Source: Microbacterium sp. KUDC0406 (lineage in GTDB: Bacteria; Actinomycetota; Actinomycetes; Actinomycetales; Microbacteriaceae). Taken from it: a stretch of 64,000 nucleotides of DNA. The notes beneath the pieces were generated by a model that made no database searches, was not told the DNA's origin, and saw only the letters and a list, made by a program, of their open reading frames with translations. The position numbers and the translations under genes are program-made. The stretch covers positions 2,294,001 to 2,358,000 of the forward strand of contig NZ_CP091138.1 in NCBI RefSeq assembly GCF_021582875.1, written 5' to 3'. Of this stretch, positions 35,298 through 44,978 are shown in pieces; positions within the stretch are counted from its first letter, which is position 1, and each line of letters starts with the position of its first letter.

Positions 35298-36761
35298 CTA
35301 CTGCAGCGCCGACGTGAGCCGCGCGAGGTTGTCGAGCACCGTCGAGCGCAGCGGCTGCTGCTCCCACTCCTCCAGGGTCAGCTCGCGGCTCAGCCGCCGG
35401 TACTCGTCCTCGACCGCGCGCACCTCCGAGACGAACTCCTCGCCGCGCACGAGCATGGAGATCTCGAGGTTCAGACCGAACGAGCGCATGTCCATGTTGC
35501 TCGAGCCGATCACCGCGACCTCGTCGTCGATCGTGAGCGTCTTGGTGTGCAGGATGTACGGCTTGCGGTACATCCAGATGCGGATGCCGGCCTTCAGCAG
35601 CGCCTCGTAGTAGCTGCGCTGCGCGTGGTAGACGATCGCCTGATCGCCCTCCTCCGACACGAACAGCTCGACCTGTACGCCGCGGTCGACGGCGGCGGTG
35701 ACCGCGACGAGCAGCGCCTCGTCGGGGACGAAGTAGGGGCTGACGATCATGATCTTCTGCTTCGCGCCGTACAGCAGACCGAGGAACAGCCGCAGGTTGT
35801 TCTCGGCCTCGTATCCGGGCCCCGACGGTACGATCTGGCAGTCCAGATCTCCGCTGCCGGATTCCACGCGGGTGATGTCGATGCCGTCGGGCACCCGGTC
35901 GGTCTCCGCGTAGTAGTCGCTGAGGAACACGGCGTTCACGCTCGCGACGATGGGGCCGTCGACCCTGACCATGAGGTCGACCCAGTGCAGCCCGCGCTTG
36001 ATGTTCTTCCGCAGGTTGTACGACGAGTCGGTGACGTTCTGCGAGCCGAGGAAGGCGATCCGACCGTCGACGACGAGCAGCTTGCGGTGGTTGCGCAGGT
36101 CGGGGCGCTGCCAACGGCCGCGCAGCGGCTGCACCGGCAGCATCTCGTGCCAGTCGGCGCCCATCGCATCGAGCCGAGCACGGGTCTGCTTGTACCTCGG
36201 CTTGCCGCGGTTGGCCCAGAAGTCCAGCAGCACGCGCACCGGGATGCCTCGCGCTGCGACCTCCTCCAGGGCGCGGAAGAAGTTGTCGGTGGCCGCATCC
36301 GCCTGCAGGATGTAGAACTCGACGTGCACGTACTCCGTGGCCTGACGGATGGCGTCGGCCATCTCGTCGAGGGACTCCTGGTAGTCGGAGATGAGGTGGG
36401 CGCCGTTGTCGCCGGCGATCGGCAGCGCACCGAGGCGCTGGTTCATCGCGGCCAGGGGCGGGAACCACTCCGGCGCATTCGGGCGCAGCGTGCCGAACTG
36501 CAGGTGGCTGGACGTCTCGTCGATGTAGGCGTTGATCTGCGCCTGCTTGCGTCGTCGTGCCCTGGGCAGTCTCGGGTTCCCGATCAGCAGGAACAGGACG
36601 ATGCCGATCTCGGGCAGGAAGAAGATCGCGAGCAGCCAGGCCATCGCCGAGGTGGGGCGGCGGTTGCGCGGGATGACGATGATCGCGGTGATGCGGATGG
36701 CGATGTCGATGACGGCGATCGCGCCGACGATCCACCACGGCCAATTGCTGGTGTTGATCAC
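35298..36761 (-). CDS. cls: Cardiolipin synthase (phospholipase D family)
   Basis: A 487-residue membrane enzyme that joins two phosphatidylglycerols (or uses a related donor) to make cardiolipin. Two N-terminal helices (about residues 8-28 and 38-58) anchor it. The two HKD motifs are complete: HRKLLVVDGRIAFLGSQN near 225 and HTKTLTIDDEVAVIGSSN near 400. The length matches bacterial ClsA-type enzymes. The start is a GTG at 36761 with GGAGGCGGGGA upstream. It is a single gene between a secreted lipoprotein and a small membrane protein, all on the same strand. Confidence 0.95.
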   Translation of the reverse strand: MINTSNWPWWIVGAIAVIDIAIRITAIIVIPRNRRPTSAMAWLLAIFFLPEIGIVLFLLIGNPRLPRARRRKQAQINAYIDETSSHLQFGTLRPNAPEWFPPLAAMNQRLGALPIAGDNGAHLISDYQESLDEMADAIRQATEYVHVEFYILQADAATDNFFRALEEVAARGIPVRVLLDFWANRGKPRYKQTRARLDAMGADWHEMLPVQPLRGRWQRPDLRNHRKLLVVDGRIAFLGSQNVTDSSYNLRKNIKRGLHWVDLMVRVDGPIVASVNAVFLSDYYAETDRVPDGIDITRVESGSGDLDCQIVPSGPGYEAENNLRLFLGLLYGAKQKIMIVSPYFVPDEALLVAVTAAVDRGVQVELFVSEEGDQAIVYHAQRSYYEALLKAGIRIWMYRKPYILHTKTLTIDDEVAVIGSSNMDMRSFGLNLEISMLVRGEEFVSEVRAVEDEYRRLSRELTLEEWEQQPLRSTVLDNLARLTSALQ

Positions 36762-36844
36762 TCCCCGCCTCCGTCAGTCGCTCGGATCAGCGTAACGGCT
36801 GGGACGGACGATCCGCGTCATTCCGCGGATAGCACGGGGTGTGG

Positions 36845-37045
36845 TCAGGATGCGCGCGGTGGCAGGCCGCGCCGGGCACGCTCCTCGGCCTCGATCTCGG
36901 AGTGCACCTTGCGCTCGGTGCGGTCGGAGCGCAGGATGCCGCGCAGCACGAAGTAGAAGACGGCGCAGACCACGATGGTCGGAAGGATCGACCAGATCAC
37001 CGCGCTCCAATAGCTGTCCACCCCACCATCGTACGCGTCTTCCAC
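36845..37045 (-). CDS. Small single-helix membrane protein, unknown function
   Basis: A 66-residue protein with one membrane helix (about residues 14-35, SAVIWSILPTIVVCAVFYFV) and a charged C-terminal half (RSDRTERKVHSEIEAEERAR) likely to lie in the cytoplasm and to be helical. The GTG at 37045 follows GGGAG at 6-nt spacing; a second GTG at 37021 would shorten it by 8 residues. Similar short proteins are common beside cls or lysS genes in Microbacteriaceae, but no function is known. It is divergent from the DUF4192 gene. Confidence 0.75.
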   Translation of the reverse strand: MEDAYDGGVDSYWSAVIWSILPTIVVCAVFYFVLRGILRSDRTERKVHSEIEAEERARRGLPPRAS

Positions 37046-37137
37046 TGCTGCTCCCCATCGGACGGATCGCCACGGGCGATCACCAGCCCCGGAGATGCCG
37101 CGGAGAGCAGGGCGCGGGAGACGAGCACACTCTCGGG

Positions 37138-38279
37138 ATGGACACGATCATCAAGGCATCGGATGCCGCAGAACTGCTCAGTCTCGTCCCCGCACTCGCG
37201 GGCTTCACCCCGGCGCGCAGCCTGGTGCTGCTGCCGTTCCACGGCACACGGGCGCCCGGCGTGCTGCGAATGGATCTGCCACCGGGAGACGACGTCGAGG
37301 ACTACGTCGACGCCGTCCTCGAGCTGCTCGTGCAGGTGCGCGGCTGCGACGCGATCGCCGTGGTCGTCTACACCGATGAGGACGCCACGCACACGCGCGA
37401 CGGCCTGGTGCTGCCCCATGCGGTGCTCCTCGAGCACCTGCTCGGCTGCGCGCACGACGAGGGGTTCCACATCGTCGAGGGCCTGTGCGTGCTGCCGTCC
37501 GGGTGGAGCGACTACCTCGAACCGGAGCCCGCCCTGCATCCACTCGACGAGATCCCGCCCGTCCCCGGGCTGCCCGGTGTCGACGTCGCCGCCGACCAGC
37601 ACACCGGCGCGAGCCTGCCGCAGGCCGATCTCGCCGCGCGTCAGCGTGTCGGCCTGGCGCTGCGCGATCTGGATGCCGTCCTGGAACGTCTCCGATGCGA
37701 CGGCGCGCGGCTCGGCCACGATGAGAACCCGCAGGCGATCGGAGCCGCCGTCATGCTGGACGACATCCCCTCGTTCGCCGAGACGCTGCTGGAGGGGAGG
37801 ACGACCCGCCGCCGTTCGCATGCGCCGCTCTGCTGTGGTGCCTGCACCGCCCCGCGCTGCGCGACGCCGTGCTGGTGCAATGGGCCAGCGACCAGGGGAC
37901 CGGCGTGCGTGCCTTCGACGCGCAGCTGGGGCACGCGAGGAGTGGAGCGGAGACCCCGGCCGAGATCGGCGACATCTTCCTCGGTCGTGCCGGCGACCCG
38001 GATCCGGCACGCCTGCGCCGGGCGCTGGAAGCGGTGCGACACGCCGCTGCGTGCTCGCCGCGCGAGCTGCGACCCGGCGCCCTGGCCTCCGCCGCATGGC
38101 TGTCCTGGGCGCTGGGCCGGTCGACGCATGCGGACGCGTACCTGCGGATGTCGCAGCAGATCGACCCCGAGCACGGCCTGACCGGCCTGCTGCTGCGAGT
38201 GCTCGACGGCGCGCTCCTGCCGATGTGGCTGATGGAGCGGGGCGAGCGCCTCGTGCCGCCGGCCGGGCCGGGTCGCTGA
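37138..38279 (+). CDS. DUF4192 family protein (internal frameshift)
   Basis: About 380 residues after correction. The N-terminal part has IKASDAAELLSLVPALAGF and SLVLLPFHGTRAPGVLRMDL, the opening of the actinobacterial DUF4192 family. Later come AIAVVVYTDEDA and GLCVLPSGWSDYL. Near 37794, inside GGAGGGGAGG, one G appears to be missing; adding it continues as EDDPPPFACAALLWCLHRPA and then WASDQGTGVRAFDAQ and WALGRSTHADAYLRM, all family-like. The function of DUF4192 is unknown. Its stop codon lies inside a REP-like repeat that also separates it from convergent lysS. Confidence 0.85.
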
Positions 38280-38292
38280 GCCTGTCGAAGCG
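38270..38292. repeat. Half copy of the TTCGACAGGCTCAG repeat
   Basis: GGGTCGCTGAGCCTGTCGAA here equals the closing arm of the repeat at 34446-34544 and 48605-48662. The TGA at 38277-38279 that ends the DUF4192 gene is part of it. The facing arm is missing. Confidence 0.75.
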
Positions 38293-38298
38293 CGGGCC

Positions 38299-39825
<1,527 letters not shown>

Positions 39826-39939
39826 GTGCGGGCTCCTCGAAAGTCGCCGCCCAGTCTACCGGCGCGGCCCGGTGCGTCCTGCGGGGCGTCCTCCCGGCGG
39901 CGATCGCCGTGAGCCGACTTCACTCCCGACCGGATCCGG

Positions 39940-40410
39940 TCAGCTGCCGCCGTTCCACTCCGGGACGGGGTCACCGCCCAGAGCCGCGTTGAGCGCACTC
40001 AGGGTGCGGACGGTCAGTGAGAGCTCGTCGGGCGAGAACTGCGGCATGTCCCGCCGCAGGGACTCGGCCAGCAGCGCATCCCCCTTCCGGACGAGAGCCT
40101 CGCCGCTCGGAGTCAGGCGGACAGCGTTCTCACGACGCGAATGAGGAGCGGGCTCGACGATCATGAATCCCGCGGCGACAGCGGAATCGATCTGCCGGCT
40201 CACCGTTCCCTTCGTCAAGCCGAGACGGGCGGCGATGCTCTTCTGATTGAGAGGGCCTGGGTGGGCGTCGACGACGCTGAGGACAAGGAACTGCGCCAAC
40301 GACAGACCGAGCCCGCCCCGGTAGAGGGCGTCACCGGCGCGATCCATCCGCGCCGCCACCTGCCGCACGAGAAACCACAGCGTGGCCGTCTCGTCCTGCG
40401 CGCCGTTCAT
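39940..40410 (-). CDS. MarR-family regulator
   Basis: A 156-residue winged-helix protein. The recognition region is QKSIAARLGLTKGTVSRQID at about residues 55-74 and the wing is PAPHSRRENAVRLTPSGEAL at about 87-106. It is divergent from a flavodoxin-like quinone reductase gene, and the 75-bp gap between them is almost filled by a 20-bp-arm inverted repeat. It probably represses both genes and responds to an aromatic or redox-active compound. No conserved redox cysteine is visible, so ligand binding rather than thiol oxidation is more likely. Confidence 0.9.
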   Translation of the reverse strand: MNGAQDETATLWFLVRQVAARMDRAGDALYRGGLGLSLAQFLVLSVVDAHPGPLNQKSIAARLGLTKGTVSRQIDSAVAAGFMIVEPAPHSRRENAVRLTPSGEALVRKGDALLAESLRRDMPQFSPDELSLTVRTLSALNAALGGDPVPEWNGGS

Positions 40411-40428
40411 CCGATGATCCTATCATAC

Positions 40429-40474
40429 GGTTTGACTATCAACGGTTGTGTATGCAACGGTTGATAGCCAAACC
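40429..40474. promoter_or_regulatory. Long inverted repeat, MarR operator
   Basis: GGTTTGACTATCAACGGTTG (40429-40448) and CAACGGTTGATAGCCAAACC (40455-40474) match as inverted arms at 18 of 20 positions around a 6-bp centre. The repeat fills the gap between the divergent marR and reductase genes, and would cover both promoters. AAGGAG of the reductase follows immediately. Confidence 0.8.
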
Positions 40475-40485
40475 AAGGAGATTCC

Positions 40486-41118
40486 ATGCGCATCCTGCTG
40501 CTGCTCGACCACCCGTACACGCTCGACTCCGCCGAGAATGTGCCGCACCGACGAAGCTTCACCGCAGCGGTCGCCGCAGCCGCCATCCGGGGAGCCACAG
40601 CAGCCGGACATGAGGTGGATGTCGTGGATCTGGCTGCCGACGGGTTCAACCCCGCGATGACTCGCGAGGACCTTCTCGCCTGGCGAGGCCACGGCGATCC
40701 CGACCCGCTTGTGCGCGACTACCAGAAACGCCTGCTGGAGGCGGATCATGTGGTCTTCGCGTTCCCGATCTGGTGGGAAGCGATGCCCGCGGCGACGAAG
40801 GGCTTCCTCGACAAGGTGGTCGCCAAGGGGGTCCACTTCGAGGAGCTCACCGACGCCAGGGGAAACCCGTTCCGAAACCTGATGCCCCGGTTGCAGGGCG
40901 TCACGATTCTCACGGTGATGACGACGCCGCACGGAGCCTATCGCTGGTGGTTCCGTGATCCTGTGACCAAGATCCTCTTCAAGGGCACCTTCGGAAAGAT
41001 CGGTGTCAGGAACCTGAGGTGGCGCAACTACGCCAGCATCACCTCGAAGACGCCCGGCCAGCGCGATCAGCTGATCCGCGAGACAGAGGACCACTTCTCG
41101 CGTCTGAGCGGCCGATGA
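40486..41118 (+). CDS. Flavodoxin-like NAD(P)H (quinone) oxidoreductase
   Basis: A 210-residue protein of the NQO1/KefF/MdaB-type flavodoxin-like fold, which reduces quinones or similar electrophiles with two electrons using FMN or FAD. It has the N-terminal MRILLLLDHPYTLDS, the family segment HVVFAFPIWWEAMPAATKGF near residue 88, and the flavin/substrate loop TILTVMTTPHGAYRWWF near 143. AAGGAG lies 7 nt before the ATG at 40486. Divergence from a marR gene with a shared operator implies induction by its substrates or by oxidative stress. Confidence 0.9.
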   Translation: MRILLLLDHPYTLDSAENVPHRRSFTAAVAAAAIRGATAAGHEVDVVDLAADGFNPAMTREDLLAWRGHGDPDPLVRDYQKRLLEADHVVFAFPIWWEAMPAATKGFLDKVVAKGVHFEELTDARGNPFRNLMPRLQGVTILTVMTTPHGAYRWWFRDPVTKILFKGTFGKIGVRNLRWRNYASITSKTPGQRDQLIRETEDHFSRLSGR

Positions 41119-41163
41119 CCGCCTGCGCGGCAGATCTTGCCGACAGCGCGTCGAAGCCGATCG

Positions 41164-42214
41164 TCACAGCGGCACCCGCTCTCCGCGCGTGAAGGCGCTC
41201 CAGCGGCCGCGCCAGGGCGCCCCGCTCCCAGCCAGCAGCACCTCGTCGGCCGCGGTGTCGACCACCGCGGTCACGAAGGTCCACATCTCGTCGGAGCGCC
41301 CGAGAACACCGGGCATCCGCAGAGCCGCGAGGGCCTCGTCCGCCGTCGCCGGCGTCCCGCACCCGTGCAGCACGGCCAACCGGTTCCTGCTCTCCTGCAG
41401 CCACTCGTCATCATCGGGCACCGCGAGGCCGTCCACGGTGCCGTCGAGCAGGCGCAGATGGTTCGTGTGCAGATACCGGCCCGATGCGCGGTCGACGCGC
41501 CCCGCCGCATTCTCGATCAGGTCCGCGTGCCCTGCGGCGTCGGCGACGTCGAACGCGAAGCCGCCGGCGCAGGGCACCGACGGACAGGGCGGCCCGCGCC
41601 GCCTCTCCGCTGTGCTGACGCTGCGCATGCCGTGCGACGAAGTGACGGCCGGCGCCGCTCGTGTCCGCGGTGACCACCGGCACGTGATCCATCCCGAACG
41701 CGAGACCGTCGGCCGTGGTCACGAACGCGTTGGAGGGCAGCATCCCCGGGTACCAGACCGCCGTGATCGTGGGGTCGCCCTCGATGTCGAGGGTGACCAG
41801 GCGGATCTCGTCGCGCAGCTCACCGTCGCCGTCCTCGTTGTGCCCCATCAGCACGCCGGCATCCGTGGTCAGCGCGAGATCGCTGCATCCGGTGCCGTCC
41901 CTGCCCAGATCGCCGCGCAGGTTCCTCGCCCAGAGCTCCCTCTCAGGCACGCCTGCGCCCTCCGCGATCCAGGCGAGCTCCTGGGATTCGACCGGCAGCA
42001 GCCGACTGGTCGACTCCCTGACCGCGTCGAACCGCTCGGCCGCGGCGCCGTCCGCTCGGCGCACCTGCGCCTGCCAACTCCCTCCCCGCAGGTCGCGGAA
42101 CGCATGGATCGCGTCGGCATGCTCGCTGCCGAGAGCGCGCATGACCTCTTCGCGCCCGCCGCGGAACACGCTCCAGGCGAGGCCGGAGACGGGGTCGAGG
42201 TGGGTGATCTCCAT
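41164..42214 (-). CDS. C45-family autoproteolytic acyltransferase/hydrolase (frameshifted)
   Basis: About 350 residues after correction. It belongs to the isopenicillin-N acyltransferase-like C45 group of Ntn hydrolases. The catalytic region GTGCSDLAL near residue 110 carries the Cys expected to become the new N-terminal nucleophile after self-cleavage; the following MGHNEDGDG is the conserved family sequence. Beyond LAFGMDHVPV the frame changes near 41570 (an extra base or two missing in CCGCCGGCGC), after which AGGFAFDVADAAGHADLIE and GRYLHTNHLRLLDG are family-like. It overlaps the DUF2520 gene (TGATG). It may cleave or transfer acyl groups on amides or peptides. The substrate is unknown. 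Confidence 0.82.
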
Positions 42215-42915
42215 CACACGTCCCGGACGTCGGGCGTCTGGTCGGATGCCTCGCGCAGCGCGCGCTCGACCGTCGACTGCACCAGCGCCGACAGGTACCC
42301 GCCGGGATTCTCGACGCCGATGCCGCGCAGCAGCGCCGTGGACTGCCCGATGATCGACCGGGAGAACTCGGACGCCGTGGCGATGGCCTCGGCGTACGCG
42401 GCGCGATCCTCCTCGGCGACGACGACCGGCTCGCACCCGAGTTCGACGGCCAGCGCCTGTGCGATCGGCAGCACTGCGGCAGGTGCGGTCACCGCGGCGA
42501 ACGCGGCCTGCAGCTGACGCAGGTCGACCGTGGTCCCGGTGAACGAGATCGCCGGATGCACCGCGAGCGGTATCGCTCCCCGTTCGGCCGCCGGGCGCAG
42601 CACCTCGGTGCCGTAGCCGGGGTCGGTGTGCAGCACGAGCTGGCCGATCTGCCAGCCGCCCACCTCGGCGATGCCTGCGACCAGGCCGGGCAGCTGGTCG
42701 TGCGGGACCGCGAGCACGACCAGCTCGCTGCGCCGCACGACCTCCGGCGCATCGAGCACGGGAGCACCGGGCAGCACGGCAGCCGCCCGATCGTCGTCCG
42801 AGCCTGAGGTGATGCCCGTGATGGCGTGCCCCGCGCCGGCGAGCGCGGCGCCGATCACCGGGCCCACCCGGCCCGCGCCGATGATGCCGACACCGAGGCG
42901 TCCGTTTCGAGTCAT
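42214..42915 (-). CDS. DUF2520 / Rossmann-fold dehydrogenase-like protein
   Basis: A 233-residue protein. The N-terminal NAD(P)-binding domain has GVGIIGAGRVGPVIGAALAG (residues 8-27), with the GxGxxG fingerprint present as GAGRVG, and LVVLAVPHDQLPGLV near 65. The C-terminal helical domain (DUF2520) includes AVHPAISFTGT near 118, with the conserved His-Pro. The family resembles proline or ketopantoate-type reductases and often sits with panC; here it precedes a C45 enzyme with overlapping start and stop. The reaction is unknown. Confidence 0.88.
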   Translation of the reverse strand: MTRNGRLGVGIIGAGRVGPVIGAALAGAGHAITGITSGSDDDRAAAVLPGAPVLDAPEVVRRSELVVLAVPHDQLPGLVAGIAEVGGWQIGQLVLHTDPGYGTEVLRPAAERGAIPLAVHPAISFTGTTVDLRQLQAAFAAVTAPAAVLPIAQALAVELGCEPVVVAEEDRAAYAEAIATASEFSRSIIGQSTALLRGIGVENPGGYLSALVQSTVERALREASDQTPDVRDV

Positions 42916-42960
42916 CCGTCGATGCTAACGCCGGGTGCCGGGCGTCCCGTCCCGTCCCTC

Positions 42961-43156
42961 GGCGCTCTCCCCAGTTCCGGTCCCAACGCTTGCGGGTGCA
43001 CACGACCAACAACCCGCAACGAGTGAGACCGGAGCTTCAGAAAGACCGCCAACGCGAGGGCGAGTAGCTGACAGCCGGCGCTCTCCCCAGTTCCGGTCCC
43101 AACGCTTGCGGGTGCACACCACCAACAACCCGCAACGAGTGAGACCGGAGCTTCAG
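42961..43156. repeat. Two copies of an 80-bp intergenic repeat
   Basis: Positions 42961-43040 and 43077-43156 agree at 79 of 80 bases (G/C difference in CACGACC versus CACCACC). Each copy has imperfect inverted arms (CCGGTCCCAACGC... with ...GAGTGAGACCGG), so it can fold. The second copy includes the stop codon of the class A serine-hydrolase gene (43153-43155). Open frames through it are not believable genes. Confidence 0.9.
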
Positions 43157-43992
43157 CAGAGCGCCGCATCGGCGCGAGCGCGGCCGGTGACGTGCCTGCG
43201 CAGCTGCTCGCCGATCGCGCGCATCGCGTCGATCACCGGTGCGCGCAGATCGTCCGCACTGCCCTTCCAGTTCGCGGCCACGGCGTAGGCGACGCTCGCG
43301 GCAGGCCCTTCGAGGTGCCCGGCGTCGATGCGGGCGAACGAGGTGCTGCCGGTCTTGTGGCGCAGCACCATGCCCTGATACTCCGGCTCCACGTGCGCGA
43401 GCGGGTCGAGCAGCAGGGCATCGGCGACCATCGACGTGTCGGCGTTCGCGGCGAGCCAGGTCAGCACCTGCTCGCTCACCTCGGCGGAGATCACGTCGCC
43501 CTCGCCCAGCCGCCGCATCACGTCGGCGAGCTCGGCACCGGTCCCGTACGACGGCGTCCACGGCAGGTCGGGCGTGCGCTCCGAACGGATGTAGTCGTGC
43601 AGCGCGGTGTCGGTGTAGCCGAGCGCGGGCGCCACCGCCCGCACCTCCTCCAGGCCGCAGAGCGCGATCAGGGCGTTGGTCGCGAGGTTGTCGCTGAACG
43701 CCCCGACCAGCAGAGCCGCGTCGTGGACCGACAGCGACTGGTCGCGCATCCGGTACAGCAGCCCGGAGTCCTCGACCACATGCTCGGCCGGGATCGGCAC
43801 GATCTGATCCGCCGACAGCGACCCGTCGGAGAGCCGGCGCGCGACCTCGATCAGCAGGAAGATCTTGCCGATGCTCGCCGTCTCGCACTGCTGGTCGGGC
43901 GCATGCTCGGCGAGCACGGCACCGGTCGCGGCATCCACGATGCGGATCGACCAGGTGACCCGACCGTCCAGCTCCGGCAGTTCCACGGCCAT
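43153..43992 (-). CDS. Class A beta-lactamase-like serine hydrolase
   Basis: A 279-residue protein with the three class A active-site elements: TASIGKIFLL (SxxK, residues 42-45 region), FSDNLATN (SDN loop near 104-111) and RHKTGSTSF (KTG near 213). No signal peptide is visible, so unlike true beta-lactamases it is probably cytoplasmic and more likely a D-amino-acid peptidase or esterase. Its start overlaps the stop of the LD-carboxypeptidase gene (TGATG), making it the last gene of the dipeptide-transporter operon. A role in trimming imported peptides with D-residues is inferred from that context. Confidence 0.88.
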   Translation of the reverse strand: MAVELPELDGRVTWSIRIVDAATGAVLAEHAPDQQCETASIGKIFLLIEVARRLSDGSLSADQIVPIPAEHVVEDSGLLYRMRDQSLSVHDAALLVGAFSDNLATNALIALCGLEEVRAVAPALGYTDTALHDYIRSERTPDLPWTPSYGTGAELADVMRRLGEGDVISAEVSEQVLTWLAANADTSMVADALLLDPLAHVEPEYQGMVLRHKTGSTSFARIDAGHLEGPAASVAYAVAANWKGSADDLRAPVIDAMRAIGEQLRRHVTGRARADAALC

Positions 43993-44978
43993 CAGACTCC
44001 CTCTCCGACGACGAGGCGGATGCCGGCATCCGAGGCATCCAGCACGCCGTCCACGTTCAGCGGCACGCTCAGCGCGTTCGGGTCGTGCCCGAAGCCCTGC
44101 TCCCAGAGCACCGGCTTGCCGAGCTCGGCGAGATACTCCGTCAGGAGAGCGCGAACCCCGCCGAGGTCGGCCACCCCGTCCACCACCGCGCAGTTGTGCC
44201 ACGATCCGAGCACGATGCCGGATGCCGCGGCGATGCGGCCCGCGCGCAGCAGGGCGAGCAGGAACCCGTCCAGCCGGTAGAGGTCCTCGTCGATGTCCTC
44301 GAGAAACAGGATGCCGCCCGGCGCCACGGCCGCCTCCGGCGCGCCGAGGGCGCCCGCGAGCAGTGCCAGGTTGCCTCCGGTGAACCGGCCGGATGCCCGT
44401 CCCGGCACGAGGACCTCGGCGGCGGGCCCGACGATCCCGCGCCCTCCCCACGGCTCGAACAGCCAGCGGCGCACGTCGTCGCGGATCAGCTCGGAGTCGC
44501 GGAAGACGTCGTTCCCCGGCATCGGACAGAACAGCGTCGGCACGTCCAGATGCACGCGGAACGCCTCGTGCAGCGCGGTGATGTCCGACGACCCGGTGAG
44601 CAGCTTCGGCCGGCCGTCGCGACGCAGTGCCGCCCCGCGCATCAGGCCCCAGTCGATGCCGTCGAGCAGCCGCATCGCGCCGTACCCGCCACGCACGCAG
44701 ACCACGGCGGCGGTGTCGGGGTCGAGCCAGGCATCCACCAGGTCGTCACGGCGCCCGGCATCCGGCCCTGCGAGGTACTTCGCCCGCGGATGCGGCTTGA
44801 GCACATGGTCGCCGACCGTCACCTCCAGACCCCAGTCGCGGTAGTACCCCACAGCGCGGTCCAGGCTCTCGGCGTTGCCGAGACCCGACGGCGTGATGAA
44901 GTGCACCCGATCGCCCGGCTGCAGCGGTGCCTCGCCGAGGTACGCGTGCCGGTCCACCGCCACCGCCGTCCCCGTCAT
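43992..44978 (-). CDS. S66-family LD-carboxypeptidase (LdcA/MccF-like)
   Basis: A 328-residue cytoplasmic serine peptidase. The Ser-Glu-His triad is visible: LLTGSSDITALHEAF (Ser near residue 117), GGILFLEDIDEDLYRLDGF (Glu near 222) and EQGFGHDPNAL (His near 292). An N-terminal LQPGDRVHFITPSGLG and VCVRGGYGAMRLL match the family. LdcA removes the terminal D-Ala from murein tetrapeptides; MccF relatives cleave other amide bonds. The ATG at 44978 overlaps the transporter ATPase stop by ATGA. With a peptide importer and an epimerase-type enolase nearby, muropeptide processing is the likely role. Confidence 0.92.
   Translation of the reverse strand: MTGTAVAVDRHAYLGEAPLQPGDRVHFITPSGLGNAESLDRAVGYYRDWGLEVTVGDHVLKPHPRAKYLAGPDAGRRDDLVDAWLDPDTAAVVCVRGGYGAMRLLDGIDWGLMRGAALRRDGRPKLLTGSSDITALHEAFRVHLDVPTLFCPMPGNDVFRDSELIRDDVRRWLFEPWGGRGIVGPAAEVLVPGRASGRFTGGNLALLAGALGAPEAAVAPGGILFLEDIDEDLYRLDGFLLALLRAGRIAAASGIVLGSWHNCAVVDGVADLGGVRALLTEYLAELGKPVLWEQGFGHDPNALSVPLNVDGVLDASDAGIRLVVGEGV

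Noticed and set aside
42925..43169. Short genes in the 80-bp repeat region
   Set aside because: The frames are repeat-encoded (the VCTRKRWDRNWGE-type peptide occurs in both copies) and have no ribosome sites.
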